Shown here one piece after another: positions 10,795 through 19,615 of a stretch of DNA of 24,455 nucleotides. The notes under the pieces were generated by a model. The model saw nothing but the letters and a program-made list of their open reading frames with translations. It was not told the DNA's origin and ran no database searches. The translations under genes and the position numbers were made by a program. Every line of letters starts with the position of its first letter. The stretch's first letter is position 1. Source of the DNA: Pseudomonadota bacterium (lineage in GTDB: Bacteria; Desulfobacterota; Syntrophobacteria; Syntrophobacterales; Syntrophobacteraceae); the NCBI GenBank assembly GCA_023416335.1, contig JAEZHY010000238.1:1-24455 (forward strand), in the 5' to 3' direction.

Positions 10795-11506
10795 GATGTC
10801 CCCCTTTTGTCATTGGAAAATCGAATGCAAAGCAAAGCTCTCCCGGACTCTCCGATATGAGACAGGCTTCCTCCCAATTCTCGGCTTATTCGATCAGGTT
10901 CGGATCTATAATTTGGCAGTTTGCGTTTATTGATAAGCTGCCCCCCGAGGCAGCCCCAGAATATTCAAGAATACGAAACCGGTAACAGTAACCGGGATTA
11001 GTACCGATCCGGCCTCCAGGCGATGACTCGTTCGCCGCTCTGCCTGTCATGTATATAGAGCTGTTCATAGTACGATCTCGTCCAGCCATATTAGGAAGAT
11101 TTCAGCGGTGTTGCATCGACTTTTGGCCTTTGTGCTCGTCGGCTGCGATGTTTGTTCGCGACCTTTGCTGATTTGGGCAACGGGTTCTATGAACATTACT
11201 CGACCTCCCGGAGATATTCATCTCAGCTCAAGTACTGCCATGTTCCCTTAGATTGTAGTGGTGAATTTGTTCTTTGCTTACTATGAATGATATCTGGCTG
11301 GTCTACAAATAAATTCTATGTTCAGACGTACGATTGTGTATCGAAGAATTATGTCATAACAGGTCGAGAAGAATATCATTTGCTCGATCGCTTCCACGGC
11401 AGGACCAATCCTGACGTCCGGTGCAAAATTGTTGCGTAGTCACGAACAGGAATTTACTTCACTGTTATAGATCGTGATTTTCGTTCCTCCTGCTCATCCA
11501 AGAACG
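10795..11506. other. Intergenic region upstream of cas3; no gene recognised
   Basis: About 700 bp without a coding frame I can support. A minus-strand open frame of 67 codons at 10886-11089 has no recognisable motif. The cas3 promoter must lie here. A weak candidate on the minus strand is TTATCA, 17 nt, AATTAT (about 10909-10937), which I do not trust. The rest shows no clear RNA gene or terminator. Confidence 0.4.
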
Positions 11507-11594
11507 ATGGGTTACGCTCCGAGACCGTGTCGTAATAGCTGGGGCCGGGCTGGTTTTCATTAATAACACGACACAGTCTCTCCGCTTCACCCAT
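11507..11594. repeat. Imperfect palindromic repeat
   Basis: The left arm begins GATGGGTTACGCTCCGAGAC (about 11507-11526) and continues through CGTGTCG. It pairs imperfectly with a right arm that runs from ACACGACACAGTCTC to CACCCATC (about 11566-11594). A fragment of the same motif, CACCCATCCTACG, occurs at 8542-8554 in the cas3-cas5 gap and at 11589-11601. The right arm is repeated in the tandem duplication that follows. This looks like a dispersed non-coding repeat family, not a gene. Confidence 0.55.
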
Positions 11595-11899
11595 CCTACG
11601 GCATCACCGTTAATTCATTGTTTTCTTTCGTGATTTTCGCGACTTTCGCGGTTGTAAAGCCTTTGTTTTTGCATTTGGGTTGCGGCTCCGTTGCCCGAAC
11701 CACCCACTACCCGTCGGTAGGGGTAGGGCTGGTTTTCATCGATAACACGACACAGTCTCTCCGCTTCACCCATCGGCCTCGTATTTAACTCATTGTTTTC
11801 TTTCGTGATTTTCGTGACTTTCGTGGTTAAGGGTTTTGTTTTTGCATTTGGGTTGCGGCTCCGCTGCCCGAGCCACCCACTGCCCGTCGGTAAAGTATG
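11547..11899. repeat. Tandem duplication of a ~175-bp non-coding unit
   Basis: Unit 1 runs from 11547 to 11725 and unit 2 from 11726 to about 11899. Both begin GGGCTGGTTTTCAT, then carry ACACGACACAGTCTCTCCGC. They go on through TTCATTGTTTTCTTTCGTGA or its close variant, TTTGCATTTGGGTTGCGGCT, and end near CCCGTCGGTA. The copies differ by scattered substitutions and a small indel region (11599-11610 against 11776-11787). The unit contains short internal repeats (TTTCGTG / TTTCGCG). Short open frames through it on both strands are by-products of the repeat. Confidence 0.8.
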
Positions 11900-11926
11900 G
11901 GATCTCACCGACCCGTGCTTCACCCG

Positions 11927-11945
11927 CGCTCCCGCACGGGGAGCG
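11927..11945. other. GC-rich hairpin upstream of the binding-protein gene
   Basis: CGCTCCC (11927-11933) and GGGAGCG (11939-11945) form a perfect 7-bp stem with a 5-nt loop. No T-tract follows on either strand, so an intrinsic terminator is not supported. It lies about 150 bp upstream of the next gene and may be part of the repeat family to its left. Confidence 0.4.
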
Positions 11946-12093
11946 GCCGGGAACAGCCGATTTGTCGATGAAATCCTTTCAATTCTCGGATCATGTCGCA
12001 ATTTCATTGCGCCCCGGCTCAAATTTGTCGATATAGAGATAATTGGACAGGTTTTCCTGATCTGTAACGAAACTCACTTCAAAGGAAAAATGA

Positions 12094-13554
12094 ATGTCCC
12101 GGCTCATTTCCCAAATACTTCTTCTGGGCCTTTTCTTCTTTTCGTCCCTACCAGTCGAAGCTTCTCAGCAGTTGACCATCATCACGGAAGAAAACGCCCC
12201 GTATAACTACACTATGGACGGGAAGCCAACGGGAGCAACGACGGAGGTGGTCAGGGAGATCATGCGGCGCCAGGGGATGTCCGATCAGATCCAGGTGCTG
12301 CCCTGGGCGCGCGGGTTCAAGAGACTGCAGTCCGAAGCGAACGTCGTTCTCTTCACAACTACCCGAACCGAGGGAAGAGATGAGCTGTTTCACTGGGTAG
12401 GGCCGCTCTATGAGACCCGCCCCGGATTCTACGCGCGCAAAGATGCCGGGCTCAAGATTTCAAGCCTGGAGGACGCCAAGCGGGTGAGGGCTATTGCCAC
12501 ATACAAGGAAGATTACAGAGATCAATTGCTCCGGTCAATGGGATTTACAAACCTCGACAGTTCCAACAACCCCCAGAGCGATGTCCTCAAATTGATGTCC
12601 GGTCGAGTCGATCTCTGGTTCTCTTCCAATATCGGTGTCGGGGCGGTAGCACGAGAAGCGGGTGTGGACCCGTCCGCCATCGAGGAAGTACTGTCTCTTG
12701 ATAAGACATACGATTGGATCGCTTTTTCCCGGGATACTCCTGAAGCCGTGGTGGCCAGGTGGCAGAAAACCCTGGACGAAATGAAGGCCGACGGAACCTT
12801 TTGGTGGATCACTCGCAAATGGCTGCCACCCGATGCGATCATGTCCAATCAAAACGGAAAGAGCGCGGATTCTCAGCCGCCTCTATTGCGAATTTTCACT
12901 GAAGATGCTGCTCCTTCGAGCTATATGGAAAACGGCAAGGTGGCCGGGTTTTCCGTAGAAATCGTGCAGGAGCTGCTCCGGCGCATTGGTTGGCGGGATA
13001 CTATCATGATGGTCCCGTGGGCTCGGGGATACAGTCTGGCCTTAAACGAACCGGATGTCGCCCTTTTTTCCACGACGCGTCTGCCGGAAAGAGAGGACCG
13101 GTTCTACTGGGTCGGTCCCCTGTATATTCAGACATGGACATTCTACGCCCGCAAAGGCTCAGGTTTTCGGATATCCTCGATGGAAGACGCCAAACGAGTC
13201 TCACGAATTGGAACCTATCGCGAAGATGCAAAGATGCATTACCTCGAATCGCTTGGTTTTGGCAACCTTGTGCCAACAAACCGGAACCTCACCAATGTCA
13301 CGCATTTAATCCGCGGCGACATAGACCTGTGGGTCAGCTCAGATTTCAACATGCCCTATATGGTGCAGCAGGCAGGTGCTTCTCCGGACCAATTGGAACT
13401 GGCTTTTCCCTTCCACGAGGTGGGGAACTATGTCGCGTTCTCCCGCGCCGTATCCCCCCACATTGTTCGTTTATGGCAGCTTGTGCTTGAAGAAATAAAA
13501 AAAGACGAAATGTATGAGCAGTTGTGTCGAAAATACAATATTCAAAAGAGATAA
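12094..13554 (+). CDS. Secreted protein with two tandem SBP_bac_3 solute-binding domains
   Basis: The 486-residue protein begins with a clear signal peptide (hydrophobic core LLLGLFFFSSL, likely cleavage after VEA at about residue 23). Two homologous domains of the extracellular solute-binding family 3 follow, at about 25-245 and 262-486. They share, in order, W-A-R-G in (L/V)PWARG, the F-T/S-T-T-R motif, WVGPLY, FYARK, SSLEDAKRV/SSMEDAKRV and a TY+ED motif. Family proteins normally have one such domain of about 250 residues. The ATG has AAAGGA 7 nt upstream. No permease follows. Instead, 20 bp on, comes a membrane hybrid kinase, so this protein probably senses a small ligand (amino-acid-like or other) and signals to the kinase. 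The ligand is unknown. Confidence 0.85.
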   Translation: MSRLISQILLLGLFFFSSLPVEASQQLTIITEENAPYNYTMDGKPTGATTEVVREIMRRQGMSDQIQVLPWARGFKRLQSEANVVLFTTTRTEGRDELFHWVGPLYETRPGFYARKDAGLKISSLEDAKRVRAIATYKEDYRDQLLRSMGFTNLDSSNNPQSDVLKLMSGRVDLWFSSNIGVGAVAREAGVDPSAIEEVLSLDKTYDWIAFSRDTPEAVVARWQKTLDEMKADGTFWWITRKWLPPDAIMSNQNGKSADSQPPLLRIFTEDAAPSSYMENGKVAGFSVEIVQELLRRIGWRDTIMMVPWARGYSLALNEPDVALFSTTRLPEREDRFYWVGPLYIQTWTFYARKGSGFRISSMEDAKRVSRIGTYREDAKMHYLESLGFGNLVPTNRNLTNVTHLIRGDIDLWVSSDFNMPYMVQQAGASPDQLELAFPFHEVGNYVAFSRAVSPHIVRLWQLVLEEIKKDEMYEQLCRKYNIQKR

Positions 13555-13574
13555 CAAGAGGGCTGGATTTTGAG

Positions 13575-15833
13575 ATGGATGCAGTGAACGGCAGACTCAG
13601 AGGCCATACCCCGGGTCCTTTCAGGAGCAGATCTATTTCCCGTGACCTGGCCGTAAGCCTTGTCATTTTGCTCTTGCTTTTTGAGGGAGTGGGGCTTTTA
13701 GCCCTTTATAACCACCAGGCAAGCTATATCCATCAGCAGATTCAAACCAAGGCAGACGAGTATCTGCTGAGCCTTTCGGAAACATTGGCGGTTCCGGTAT
13801 GGGATTACGACGGAAAGCAAATCAGGAAGATCGGTGAAGGTTTCGCGAGAAATGACACGATCGATGCCATAGAAATTCTTTCCGCCGATGGGGAGGTGAT
13901 GTTCCGATTTGACCGTTCATCCGGCATGGGACGCGAGATCGAACGTGTGAGCGGAATCAACCATGAGGGACATGAAATCGGTCAGGTGCGGTTATGGCTT
14001 TCCCTGGGCACTTACCGCCATGATCTGATCTGGCTTCGCAACACTCTATTCGTCATATTAGGCATTTCGCTGGTCGTTATTGTCGTTATGACGGATGCCT
14101 TGCTTAGAATTTTGATGCGCAAGCCTTTGGCGATACTTCAAAATGGCATCGACCGTGTTGCACAGGGAGATTATGAGTATCGGCTGGATGGAGTTCGTCA
14201 TAAAGAACTGGCTGGAATCGCAAGCAGGTTCAGCGAAATGGCTATAGAGATCCGGGACAGGGAGCAATCTCTTCAAGAGGAAGTCAGCGAGCGAAAAAAG
14301 GCCGAAGATACGTTGCGGGACAGAGAGACCCAGCTGCGCGCTATTCTGGATGCAATCCCCGACATGATGTTTCAATTGGAGCGAGACGGCCGGTTCGTGA
14401 ACATGCGAGGCGATGCCCGAAAATTATTCAAAAAACCTGAGAGCTTTACCAGGCGAATGATCGAAGATATTATGCCGTCCCCTATCGATCTTATCTTCCG
14501 ACAACATCTGACCGATGCTTTCAACAGCCGCCAGCTCCAGGTTTTTGAATTCGAGCTGCCGTTAGCCTCTCAGAAAGCTTTTTACGAATGCCGACTAATG
14601 GCTATAACGGACGACAGGGCATTCGCCCTCGTCCGGGATATCACGCAAAACGTGACTGCCGCAGCCGAGAAGAACCGCCTTATGGAACAGCTTCAAAGAG
14701 CCCAGAAAATGGAGGCAATCGGAATGCTGGCAGGTGGGGTTGCCCACGATCTCAATAATGTTTTATCAGGGATTGTGAGTTATCCCGAGCTACTCCTGTT
14801 AAACATGCCTGAGAGCAGCCCTCTGCGTCAACCTTTGCAGGTGATTCAGAAATCGGGAGAAAAGGCTGCCAATATCGTTCAGGATCTGCTCACTCTGGCA
14901 CGTCGCGGAGTTTCGGTCTCAGAGGTTGTCAATCTCAATACGATCATTATGGATTATTTGCAAAGTGCGGAATTGGAAAAGCTTCGTTTATACAATCCAG
15001 GAATAGAACTCAAGCTTGAGCTTGAAAGTAGTCTCTTGAATATCTCCGGCTCTCCGGTGCACCTTTCAAAAACCGTCATGAACCTGGTTTCAAATGCTGC
15101 TGAGGCGATGGCCAAGGGAGGTCAAATAATCCTTCGGACTGAGAACCGATATATAGATAAACCCGTCAAAGGTTATGTAGATATCCAGGAAGGAGATTAT
15201 GTAGTCTTCCAGGTCTCCGATGCAGGCATCGGCATTTCAGAAGAGGATATTCACCGGATTTTTGAACCATTTTACACCAAGAAGGTGATGGGACGCAGCG
15301 GTACGGGTTTAGGCATGGCAGTCGTCTGGGGGACGGTCACAGACCACAAAGGTTATATTGACGTTCAAAGCGCACCGGATAAGGGGACCAGTATCAGTAT
15401 ATATATCCCGGCAACACGAGACCCGCAGGCAGGATCTGCCACCCATCCATCCAGGGGTTTTCCGGGCCGGGGCGAGCATATTTTGGTGGTTGATGATGTG
15501 GCGGAACAGCGTGAGATCGCAGCGGCAATGCTCTTATCGCTTGGATACGAAGTGGAATGTGTTGCGAGTGGGGAGGAGGCCCTGTCGATTCTGACAGCAC
15601 ACCCGGTAGACCTTGTATTACTCGACATGATAATGGATCCCGGAATAGATGGACTTGAAACATATCGACGCATTCTAAGCATAAGACCTGACCAGCGGGC
15701 GGTCATCACCAGTGGATTTTCGGAATCCGTGCGGGTCCGGGAAGCCCAGTCCCTCGGAGCCGGCCCTTATGTCAGAAAACCGTATCGCATGCAGACGATC
15801 TCCCAGGTGATAAGGGAAGAGCTGGATCGATGA
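13575..15833 (+). CDS. Membrane hybrid histidine kinase (HAMP-PAS-HisKA-HATPase-REC)
   Basis: The 752-residue sensor kinase has a first membrane helix (about 25-46) and a periplasmic domain of roughly 105 residues. A second helix (about 156-178) and a HAMP linker (about 180-235) follow, then a short coiled region and a PAS domain (about 253-360). The phosphoacceptor His391 lies in GGVAHDLNNVLSG. The ATP-binding domain has the N box around Asn507 (NLVSNAAEAM), the DAGIGIS and EPFYTKK motifs and GTGLGM. The C-terminal receiver has Asp640-Asp641, phosphorylatable Asp684 (LLLDMIM) and Lys735 (VRKPY). I choose the ATG at 13575, 20 bp after the binding-protein stop. A GTG at 13524 overlapping that gene is possible. 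No DNA-binding output domain is present, so phosphate must pass to another protein. Confidence 0.92.
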   Translation: MDAVNGRLRGHTPGPFRSRSISRDLAVSLVILLLLFEGVGLLALYNHQASYIHQQIQTKADEYLLSLSETLAVPVWDYDGKQIRKIGEGFARNDTIDAIEILSADGEVMFRFDRSSGMGREIERVSGINHEGHEIGQVRLWLSLGTYRHDLIWLRNTLFVILGISLVVIVVMTDALLRILMRKPLAILQNGIDRVAQGDYEYRLDGVRHKELAGIASRFSEMAIEIRDREQSLQEEVSERKKAEDTLRDRETQLRAILDAIPDMMFQLERDGRFVNMRGDARKLFKKPESFTRRMIEDIMPSPIDLIFRQHLTDAFNSRQLQVFEFELPLASQKAFYECRLMAITDDRAFALVRDITQNVTAAAEKNRLMEQLQRAQKMEAIGMLAGGVAHDLNNVLSGIVSYPELLLLNMPESSPLRQPLQVIQKSGEKAANIVQDLLTLARRGVSVSEVVNLNTIIMDYLQSAELEKLRLYNPGIELKLELESSLLNISGSPVHLSKTVMNLVSNAAEAMAKGGQIILRTENRYIDKPVKGYVDIQEGDYVVFQVSDAGIGISEEDIHRIFEPFYTKKVMGRSGTGLGMAVVWGTVTDHKGYIDVQSAPDKGTSISIYIPATRDPQAGSATHPSRGFPGRGEHILVVDDVAEQREIAAAMLLSLGYEVECVASGEEALSILTAHPVDLVLLDMIMDPGIDGLETYRRILSIRPDQRAVITSGFSESVRVREAQSLGAGPYVRKPYRMQTISQVIREELDR

Positions 15834-15959
15834 GTGGTTGTTATAGCCTGTTCGAAGCCGGAGACCCTAATTCCCTCCGATACGATGAGGACTTGTGCCG
15901 AGCCGTACCGGCCTTTAATACGGATGCGTTCGAGTTTGTGCCGATCGACACACACCCGC

Positions 15960-16026
15960 GTCATTCCGGCGCAAGCCGGAATCCAGTCTTTCAAAGCATC
16001 CGGATCCCGGCTTGCGCCGGGATGAC
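15960..16026. repeat. REP-like inverted repeat
   Basis: The left arm (15960-15984) starts GTCATTCCGGCGCAAGC. The right arm (16002-16026) ends GCTTGCGCCGGGATGAC. They are complementary at 23 of 25 positions around a 17-nt loop. This kind of GTCATTCC(C/G)GCG... palindrome is common as a dispersed intergenic repeat in Proteobacteria. It sits between the convergent kinase and liv genes, where it could also stop or protect both transcripts, although no T-tract is present. Confidence 0.85.
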
Positions 16027-16107
16027 GGCTTTGATTCTCTATCATTGAACGCAAACCGGTATAAGCAGACGTCCATGGGCCTTGCCGGGGTGACCCTATT
16101 TGCCCGA

Positions 16108-16830
16108 TCACATCTGCCTTCGCCCCCCAAGGTAGGCATCCTGCACCTGCGGATTTTTCAACAGTTCTTCCGCGCTCCCCTGGAGCACGATGTTCCCCGT
16201 TTCCATAACATAGCCGCGGTGCGCAACCGACAGGGCCATCGTGGCGTTCTGCTCCACGAGCAGTATTGTCGTCCCCGCCCCATTGATCTCACTGATTATC
16301 CGGAAAACCTCCTGCACGAGGATGGGCGCGAGCCCGAGGGATGGTTCGTCCATGAGAAGGATTTTCGGCCGGGCCATTAGTCCACGGGCAATGGCCAACA
16401 TCTGCTGCTGGCCTCCCGAAAGGGTCCAGCCAAGGGCGTGTTGCAGGCGCTCCAGATCGGGGAATATCTTGAACAGCTCCGTCATATCCCCTTCAAGCTC
16501 ATCCCGGTTTACCTTCGGCCGATTGGAAGCCCCAAGGATCATGTTGTCCCGCACGCTAAGTCCGGGAAAAACGTGTCTTCCTTCGGGCACGTGGGAAATA
16601 CCGCGCTTGACTATGGCCTCCGGGGAGAGCCGATAAATGGGTTCGCCGGCCAGGAGGATTTCACCGCTCAACGGGTGCACCAGGCCGGAGATCGTCCTGA
16701 GCGTGGTAGACTTGCCCGCCCCATTTGCTCCCAGCAGGCACACGATTTCCCCCGGCTTCACTTCGAGTGAAATGCCGTGGAGGGCCATAACCGCACCGTA
16801 CGCTACCTGAACATCGCGAACCTCAAACAT
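16108..16830 (-). CDS. livF: LIV-type ABC transporter ATP-binding protein LivF
   Basis: The second ATPase of a branched-chain-amino-acid-type (HAAT family) importer, acting at the cytoplasmic face of the membrane. I choose the ATG at 16828-16830, giving 240 residues from MFEVRDVQVAYG. It has GGAGG 9 nt upstream, and LivF proteins start here. An in-frame extension of 12 codons (to 16866) lies inside the upstream gene. Walker A is GANGAGKST, the signature LSGGQQQ, and Walker B ILLMDEPSLGLAP, followed by the switch His-region ending LLVEQN. It overlaps the livM-livG stop by 8 bp and is the last gene of the operon. Confidence 0.94.
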   Translation of the reverse strand: MFEVRDVQVAYGAVMALHGISLEVKPGEIVCLLGANGAGKSTTLRTISGLVHPLSGEILLAGEPIYRLSPEAIVKRGISHVPEGRHVFPGLSVRDNMILGASNRPKVNRDELEGDMTELFKIFPDLERLQHALGWTLSGGQQQMLAIARGLMARPKILLMDEPSLGLAPILVQEVFRIISEINGAGTTILLVEQNATMALSVAHRGYVMETGNIVLQGSAEELLKNPQVQDAYLGGRRQM

Positions 16831-18604
16831 GGAGAGCCACCTCCCTGTTGCCCAGATAGGCTTCAACGACCGCTGAATGCTGCAGTACCTCGTTCACCGT
16901 CCCCTCGGCGATTTTCTTCCCGAAGTTGAGGACCGTCGCGGTCGAGGCCACATTGACCACCAGGGACATATCATGCTCGACGATGACGATGGAGAGCCCC
17001 ATTTCATTGAGTTGTTTGAGAAGCCTTACCAGCTCCTGTTTCTCGGTCTGGTTCAAACCCGCTCCGGGCTCGTCGAGGAGCAGCAACTCGGGTTCCCCCG
17101 CAATCGCGCGGGCAAGTTCCACCAGCTTCTGAATGCCGTAGGGAAGATTCTGGCAGACCTCGAAAGCCTTGTCCGTAAGCTTTACGAATTCTATGGCGGC
17201 AATGGCGCGCTGCTCGGTTTCAGCCTCGTTCCCACCCGCCCGCTTGGCCCCGATCAGTACGTTTTCCCATACCGTCAGTCCGCGAAAAAGCCGCAGATTT
17301 TGAAACGATCGCGCCATTCCGAGGGTTGCGATGCGGTTGGGGCGGAGCCCCACCAGGTTTTTTCCCAAAAACGAAATCCCTCCCGCAGTCGGTACATAGA
17401 GACCGGAAAGCAGGTTGATGCAGGTGGTTTTCCCCGAGCCGTTCGGACCGATGAGCGCGTGCGCCTCACCGCGCGCGACCACCAGGTCGACGTTGTCTAC
17501 CGCGACCAACCCGCCAAACCTTTTGGTCAAGCCGGTAACTCGCAGCACCTCCCCGCCCCGGGCGTCACTGCCCCCTATCCGCAGTGCGTGCGCGGCCGGC
17601 GGCAGGATTTTCTTTTTCACAAAGCGCCGGGTAAGCAGTTTGACATAGCCCCACAGGCCTTCCGGCATGAAAACGATCACCAGGATGATGACGGCGCCGT
17701 AGATGATGAGATAGATTTTTTTAAGGTCCCGAAGCCATTCGGGGAGGAAGGTCAGGAGCGCCGCACCGAGCAGACCTCCCAGAAATGACTCCGTACCTCC
17801 CACAAGGGCCATCGCAAGGAAAAGCACCGATTGGTCGAAGGTGAAGCTGTCCGGGCTGATGTAGAGAAAGCCCGAAGCATACACAACGCCTCCCAGCGCC
17901 CCGATCATCCCGCCCAGGGTGAATGCGGTCACTTTCACTCTGGCCGTGTTCACTCCCAGGGCCTCAGCCGCCAGTTCGTTTTCGCGCACCGCGACCATCG
18001 CGCGGCCCAGGGCGGTGTAGCGCAGCTTCCATACGAGGAATGACACCAGGAGCACAATGGTCAGCGAAAACCAGGCATACCGCTGAGCGGTATTGAGTGG
18101 AATCGGAAAGGGGGTCCGCTTGATGGCGCTGATGCCGTCCGGACCGCCCGTAAATTCGATCCAGTTCATGGCGATCAGTGTAAAGATGACCTGAAAACCT
18201 ATGGTGGTTATCGCCAGATAATGGCCGCCCAACTTTATTGAAGTGCCGCCCAGCAGGCAACCGACGGCTGCAGCGGCCGCGAAGGCAAGCAGGAGCGCAA
18301 ACCACCAGTTAATGTTCCAGTGCACGGTGCCGAGGGCAATCGCATACGCGCCGATGCCGTAAAAAGTGGCGTGGCCGATCGAAACCTGCCCTGTATATCC
18401 CAGGATGACGACAAGCCCGAGCGTGCCTATGCTCAGCGCGGACCCCAGGATCAGGAGGTTGGTGCTGTACCGGGTTGTAAAAAGCAGCGGCAGCGCGACC
18501 ACCACCAGCGCTCCCAGGGCGAGCGCAAGACCTGAAGACATCGAGCTTCGCCGCCGGGAGGCAGCCAATTCCGTCGCCGAAGTACTCAGAGTTTGTACGC
18601 TCAT
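16823..18604 (-). CDS. Fused LIV-type permease LivM and ATP-binding protein LivG
   Basis: One 593-residue reading frame joins two normally separate subunits. The first ~330 residues are a LivM-type permease with multiple membrane segments and the family motifs GYTGQVSIGHATFYGIGAYA and VRENELAAEALGVN. After a basic linker (about 325-350), a full LivG ATPase follows with Walker A GPNGSGKTT, the LivG-type signature region LPYGIQKLVELARA and Walker B LLLLDEPGAGLN. The start is the ATG at 18602-18604 (MSVQTLST), which overlaps the livH stop as ATGA and has GGAG upstream. No frameshift is needed. Such LivMG fusions occur in some bacteria and keep a 1:1 ratio of the two parts. Confidence 0.93.
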   Translation of the reverse strand: MSVQTLSTSATELAASRRRSSMSSGLALALGALVVVALPLLFTTRYSTNLLILGSALSIGTLGLVVILGYTGQVSIGHATFYGIGAYAIALGTVHWNINWWFALLLAFAAAAAVGCLLGGTSIKLGGHYLAITTIGFQVIFTLIAMNWIEFTGGPDGISAIKRTPFPIPLNTAQRYAWFSLTIVLLVSFLVWKLRYTALGRAMVAVRENELAAEALGVNTARVKVTAFTLGGMIGALGGVVYASGFLYISPDSFTFDQSVLFLAMALVGGTESFLGGLLGAALLTFLPEWLRDLKKIYLIIYGAVIILVIVFMPEGLWGYVKLLTRRFVKKKILPPAAHALRIGGSDARGGEVLRVTGLTKRFGGLVAVDNVDLVVARGEAHALIGPNGSGKTTCINLLSGLYVPTAGGISFLGKNLVGLRPNRIATLGMARSFQNLRLFRGLTVWENVLIGAKRAGGNEAETEQRAIAAIEFVKLTDKAFEVCQNLPYGIQKLVELARAIAGEPELLLLDEPGAGLNQTEKQELVRLLKQLNEMGLSIVIVEHDMSLVVNVASTATVLNFGKKIAEGTVNEVLQHSAVVEAYLGNREVALHV

Positions 18605-19500
18605 GCTTTCTCCGATACTTTTTCGCCGAAAAGGCCCTGCGGCCAAACCAGCAGGATGATGATCAGCGCAAGAAACGCGAAGGCATCCTTGTAGACGGCC
18701 GAAATGTACGCAGCGCCGAAGCTCTCGACAACTCCGAGAGCCAAACCGCCAAGGATCGCTCCGCGCGGGTCGCCGAAGCCGCCGCAGATGGTAGCTGCAA
18801 ACGCCTTCAGCCCCAGTGTGACGCCCATTTTATGCTGGATGAAAAAGATCGGCGCCACCAGCATCCCGCTCAGCCCCCCCAGCATAGTGCTGTAGATGAA
18901 AGTAAGGGCGATCATGAGAGCGACCGGTATGCCCAGAAGCCGTGCCATGTCTTTGTCCTGGGAGGTTGCCTGCATCTTTTTTCCAAGGAGGGTATATTCG
19001 AAGAAGAGGTATTGCAGGCCGATCAGCACAAGCGTGACTATCAGTATCACGATATACTGGTAGTCGAAGAAGACCCCGCCCAGGATGACGCCCCCCGTAC
19101 CGCCGGCCGTTTCGATGACCGGGCGGACCTTCAGGGGACTCGGCCCGAATGCGGCGAGTGCTCCGTTCTGCATCATGACGCTTGCGCCGATTGTCGCGAT
19201 GATGACGGGAAGAAAACTCCGGTTCCGCAGCGGATAATATACGGCCAGCTCGAACAGGAGTCCGAAAACGGCCATGATCGCCAGCGCGACCAGGAAGGCG
19301 GTGAAGTAATCGAGCCTGGCGCCCTGCCAGAGAACCACGAGCGCATAGGCCCCCAGCATGGAGATTTCGCCCTGGGCAAAGTTGACCACGTTGGTGGCCC
19401 GGTAGATAAGGACTATTCCCAGCGCCACCAGCGCATAAACGCCTCCGATTGCCAGCCCGGCAAACAGGAGCTGACCGACGGCAGATAAACTCTCTCCCAT
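18601..19500 (-). CDS. livH: LIV-type ABC transporter permease LivH
   Basis: The 299-residue integral membrane protein is the other half of the transport channel. Family motifs are NVVNFAQGEISMLGAYA near the N-terminus and, near the C-terminus, the cytoplasmic coupling segment GLKAFAATICGGFGDPRGAILGG. Roughly eight hydrophobic segments are visible. I choose the ATG at 19498-19500 (MGESLSAVGQLLF), with GGAGG 8 nt upstream. The open frame extends 16 codons further but without family similarity. The stop overlaps the livM-livG start. Confidence 0.94.
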   Translation of the reverse strand: MGESLSAVGQLLFAGLAIGGVYALVALGIVLIYRATNVVNFAQGEISMLGAYALVVLWQGARLDYFTAFLVALAIMAVFGLLFELAVYYPLRNRSFLPVIIATIGASVMMQNGALAAFGPSPLKVRPVIETAGGTGGVILGGVFFDYQYIVILIVTLVLIGLQYLFFEYTLLGKKMQATSQDKDMARLLGIPVALMIALTFIYSTMLGGLSGMLVAPIFFIQHKMGVTLGLKAFAATICGGFGDPRGAILGGLALGVVESFGAAYISAVYKDAFAFLALIIILLVWPQGLFGEKVSEKA

Positions 19501-19552
19501 GGGCGTTTCCTCCAAACCAGAGAGTTGTCTACGATGCGATTTCAACATCGAG

Positions 19553-19589
19553 CCCTTATCCCAGCCCGGTTTCAGGCGTGGGATAAGGG
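19553..19589 (-). promoter_or_regulatory. Stem-loop between the binding-protein gene and livH
   Basis: CCCTTATCCCA (19553-19563) and TGGGATAAGGG (19579-19589) form a perfect 11-bp stem with a 15-nt loop in the 115-bp gap. No U-run follows on the minus strand, so it is not a full terminator. In transporter operons such stems often protect the upstream binding-protein mRNA or stop some of the transcripts, giving more binding protein than permease. That role is inferred. Confidence 0.6.
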
Positions 19590-19615
19590 GTTTCGGTTCT
19601 AACCTTGCAGGGTCT

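Noticed and set aside
10795..10950. Second target of the pseudo-spacer seed near the cas3 promoter
   Set aside because: I looked for ATTTA-N-GTTGA and its complement upstream of cas3 and found no match, so proposed repression concerns cas5-cas2 only.
10886..11089. 67-codon minus-strand open frame upstream of cas3
   Set aside because: It has no ribosome-binding site of note, no recognisable motif and atypical composition. It lies where the cas3 promoter is expected.
11615..12206. Open frames of 135-137 codons over the tandem repeat
   Set aside because: They arise from the duplicated non-coding unit, contain no domain and conflict with each other on both strands.
15834..16139. Short open frames over the inverted repeat at 15960-16026
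   Set aside because: They translate the REP-like palindrome and occur on both strands, which is typical of a non-coding repeat.
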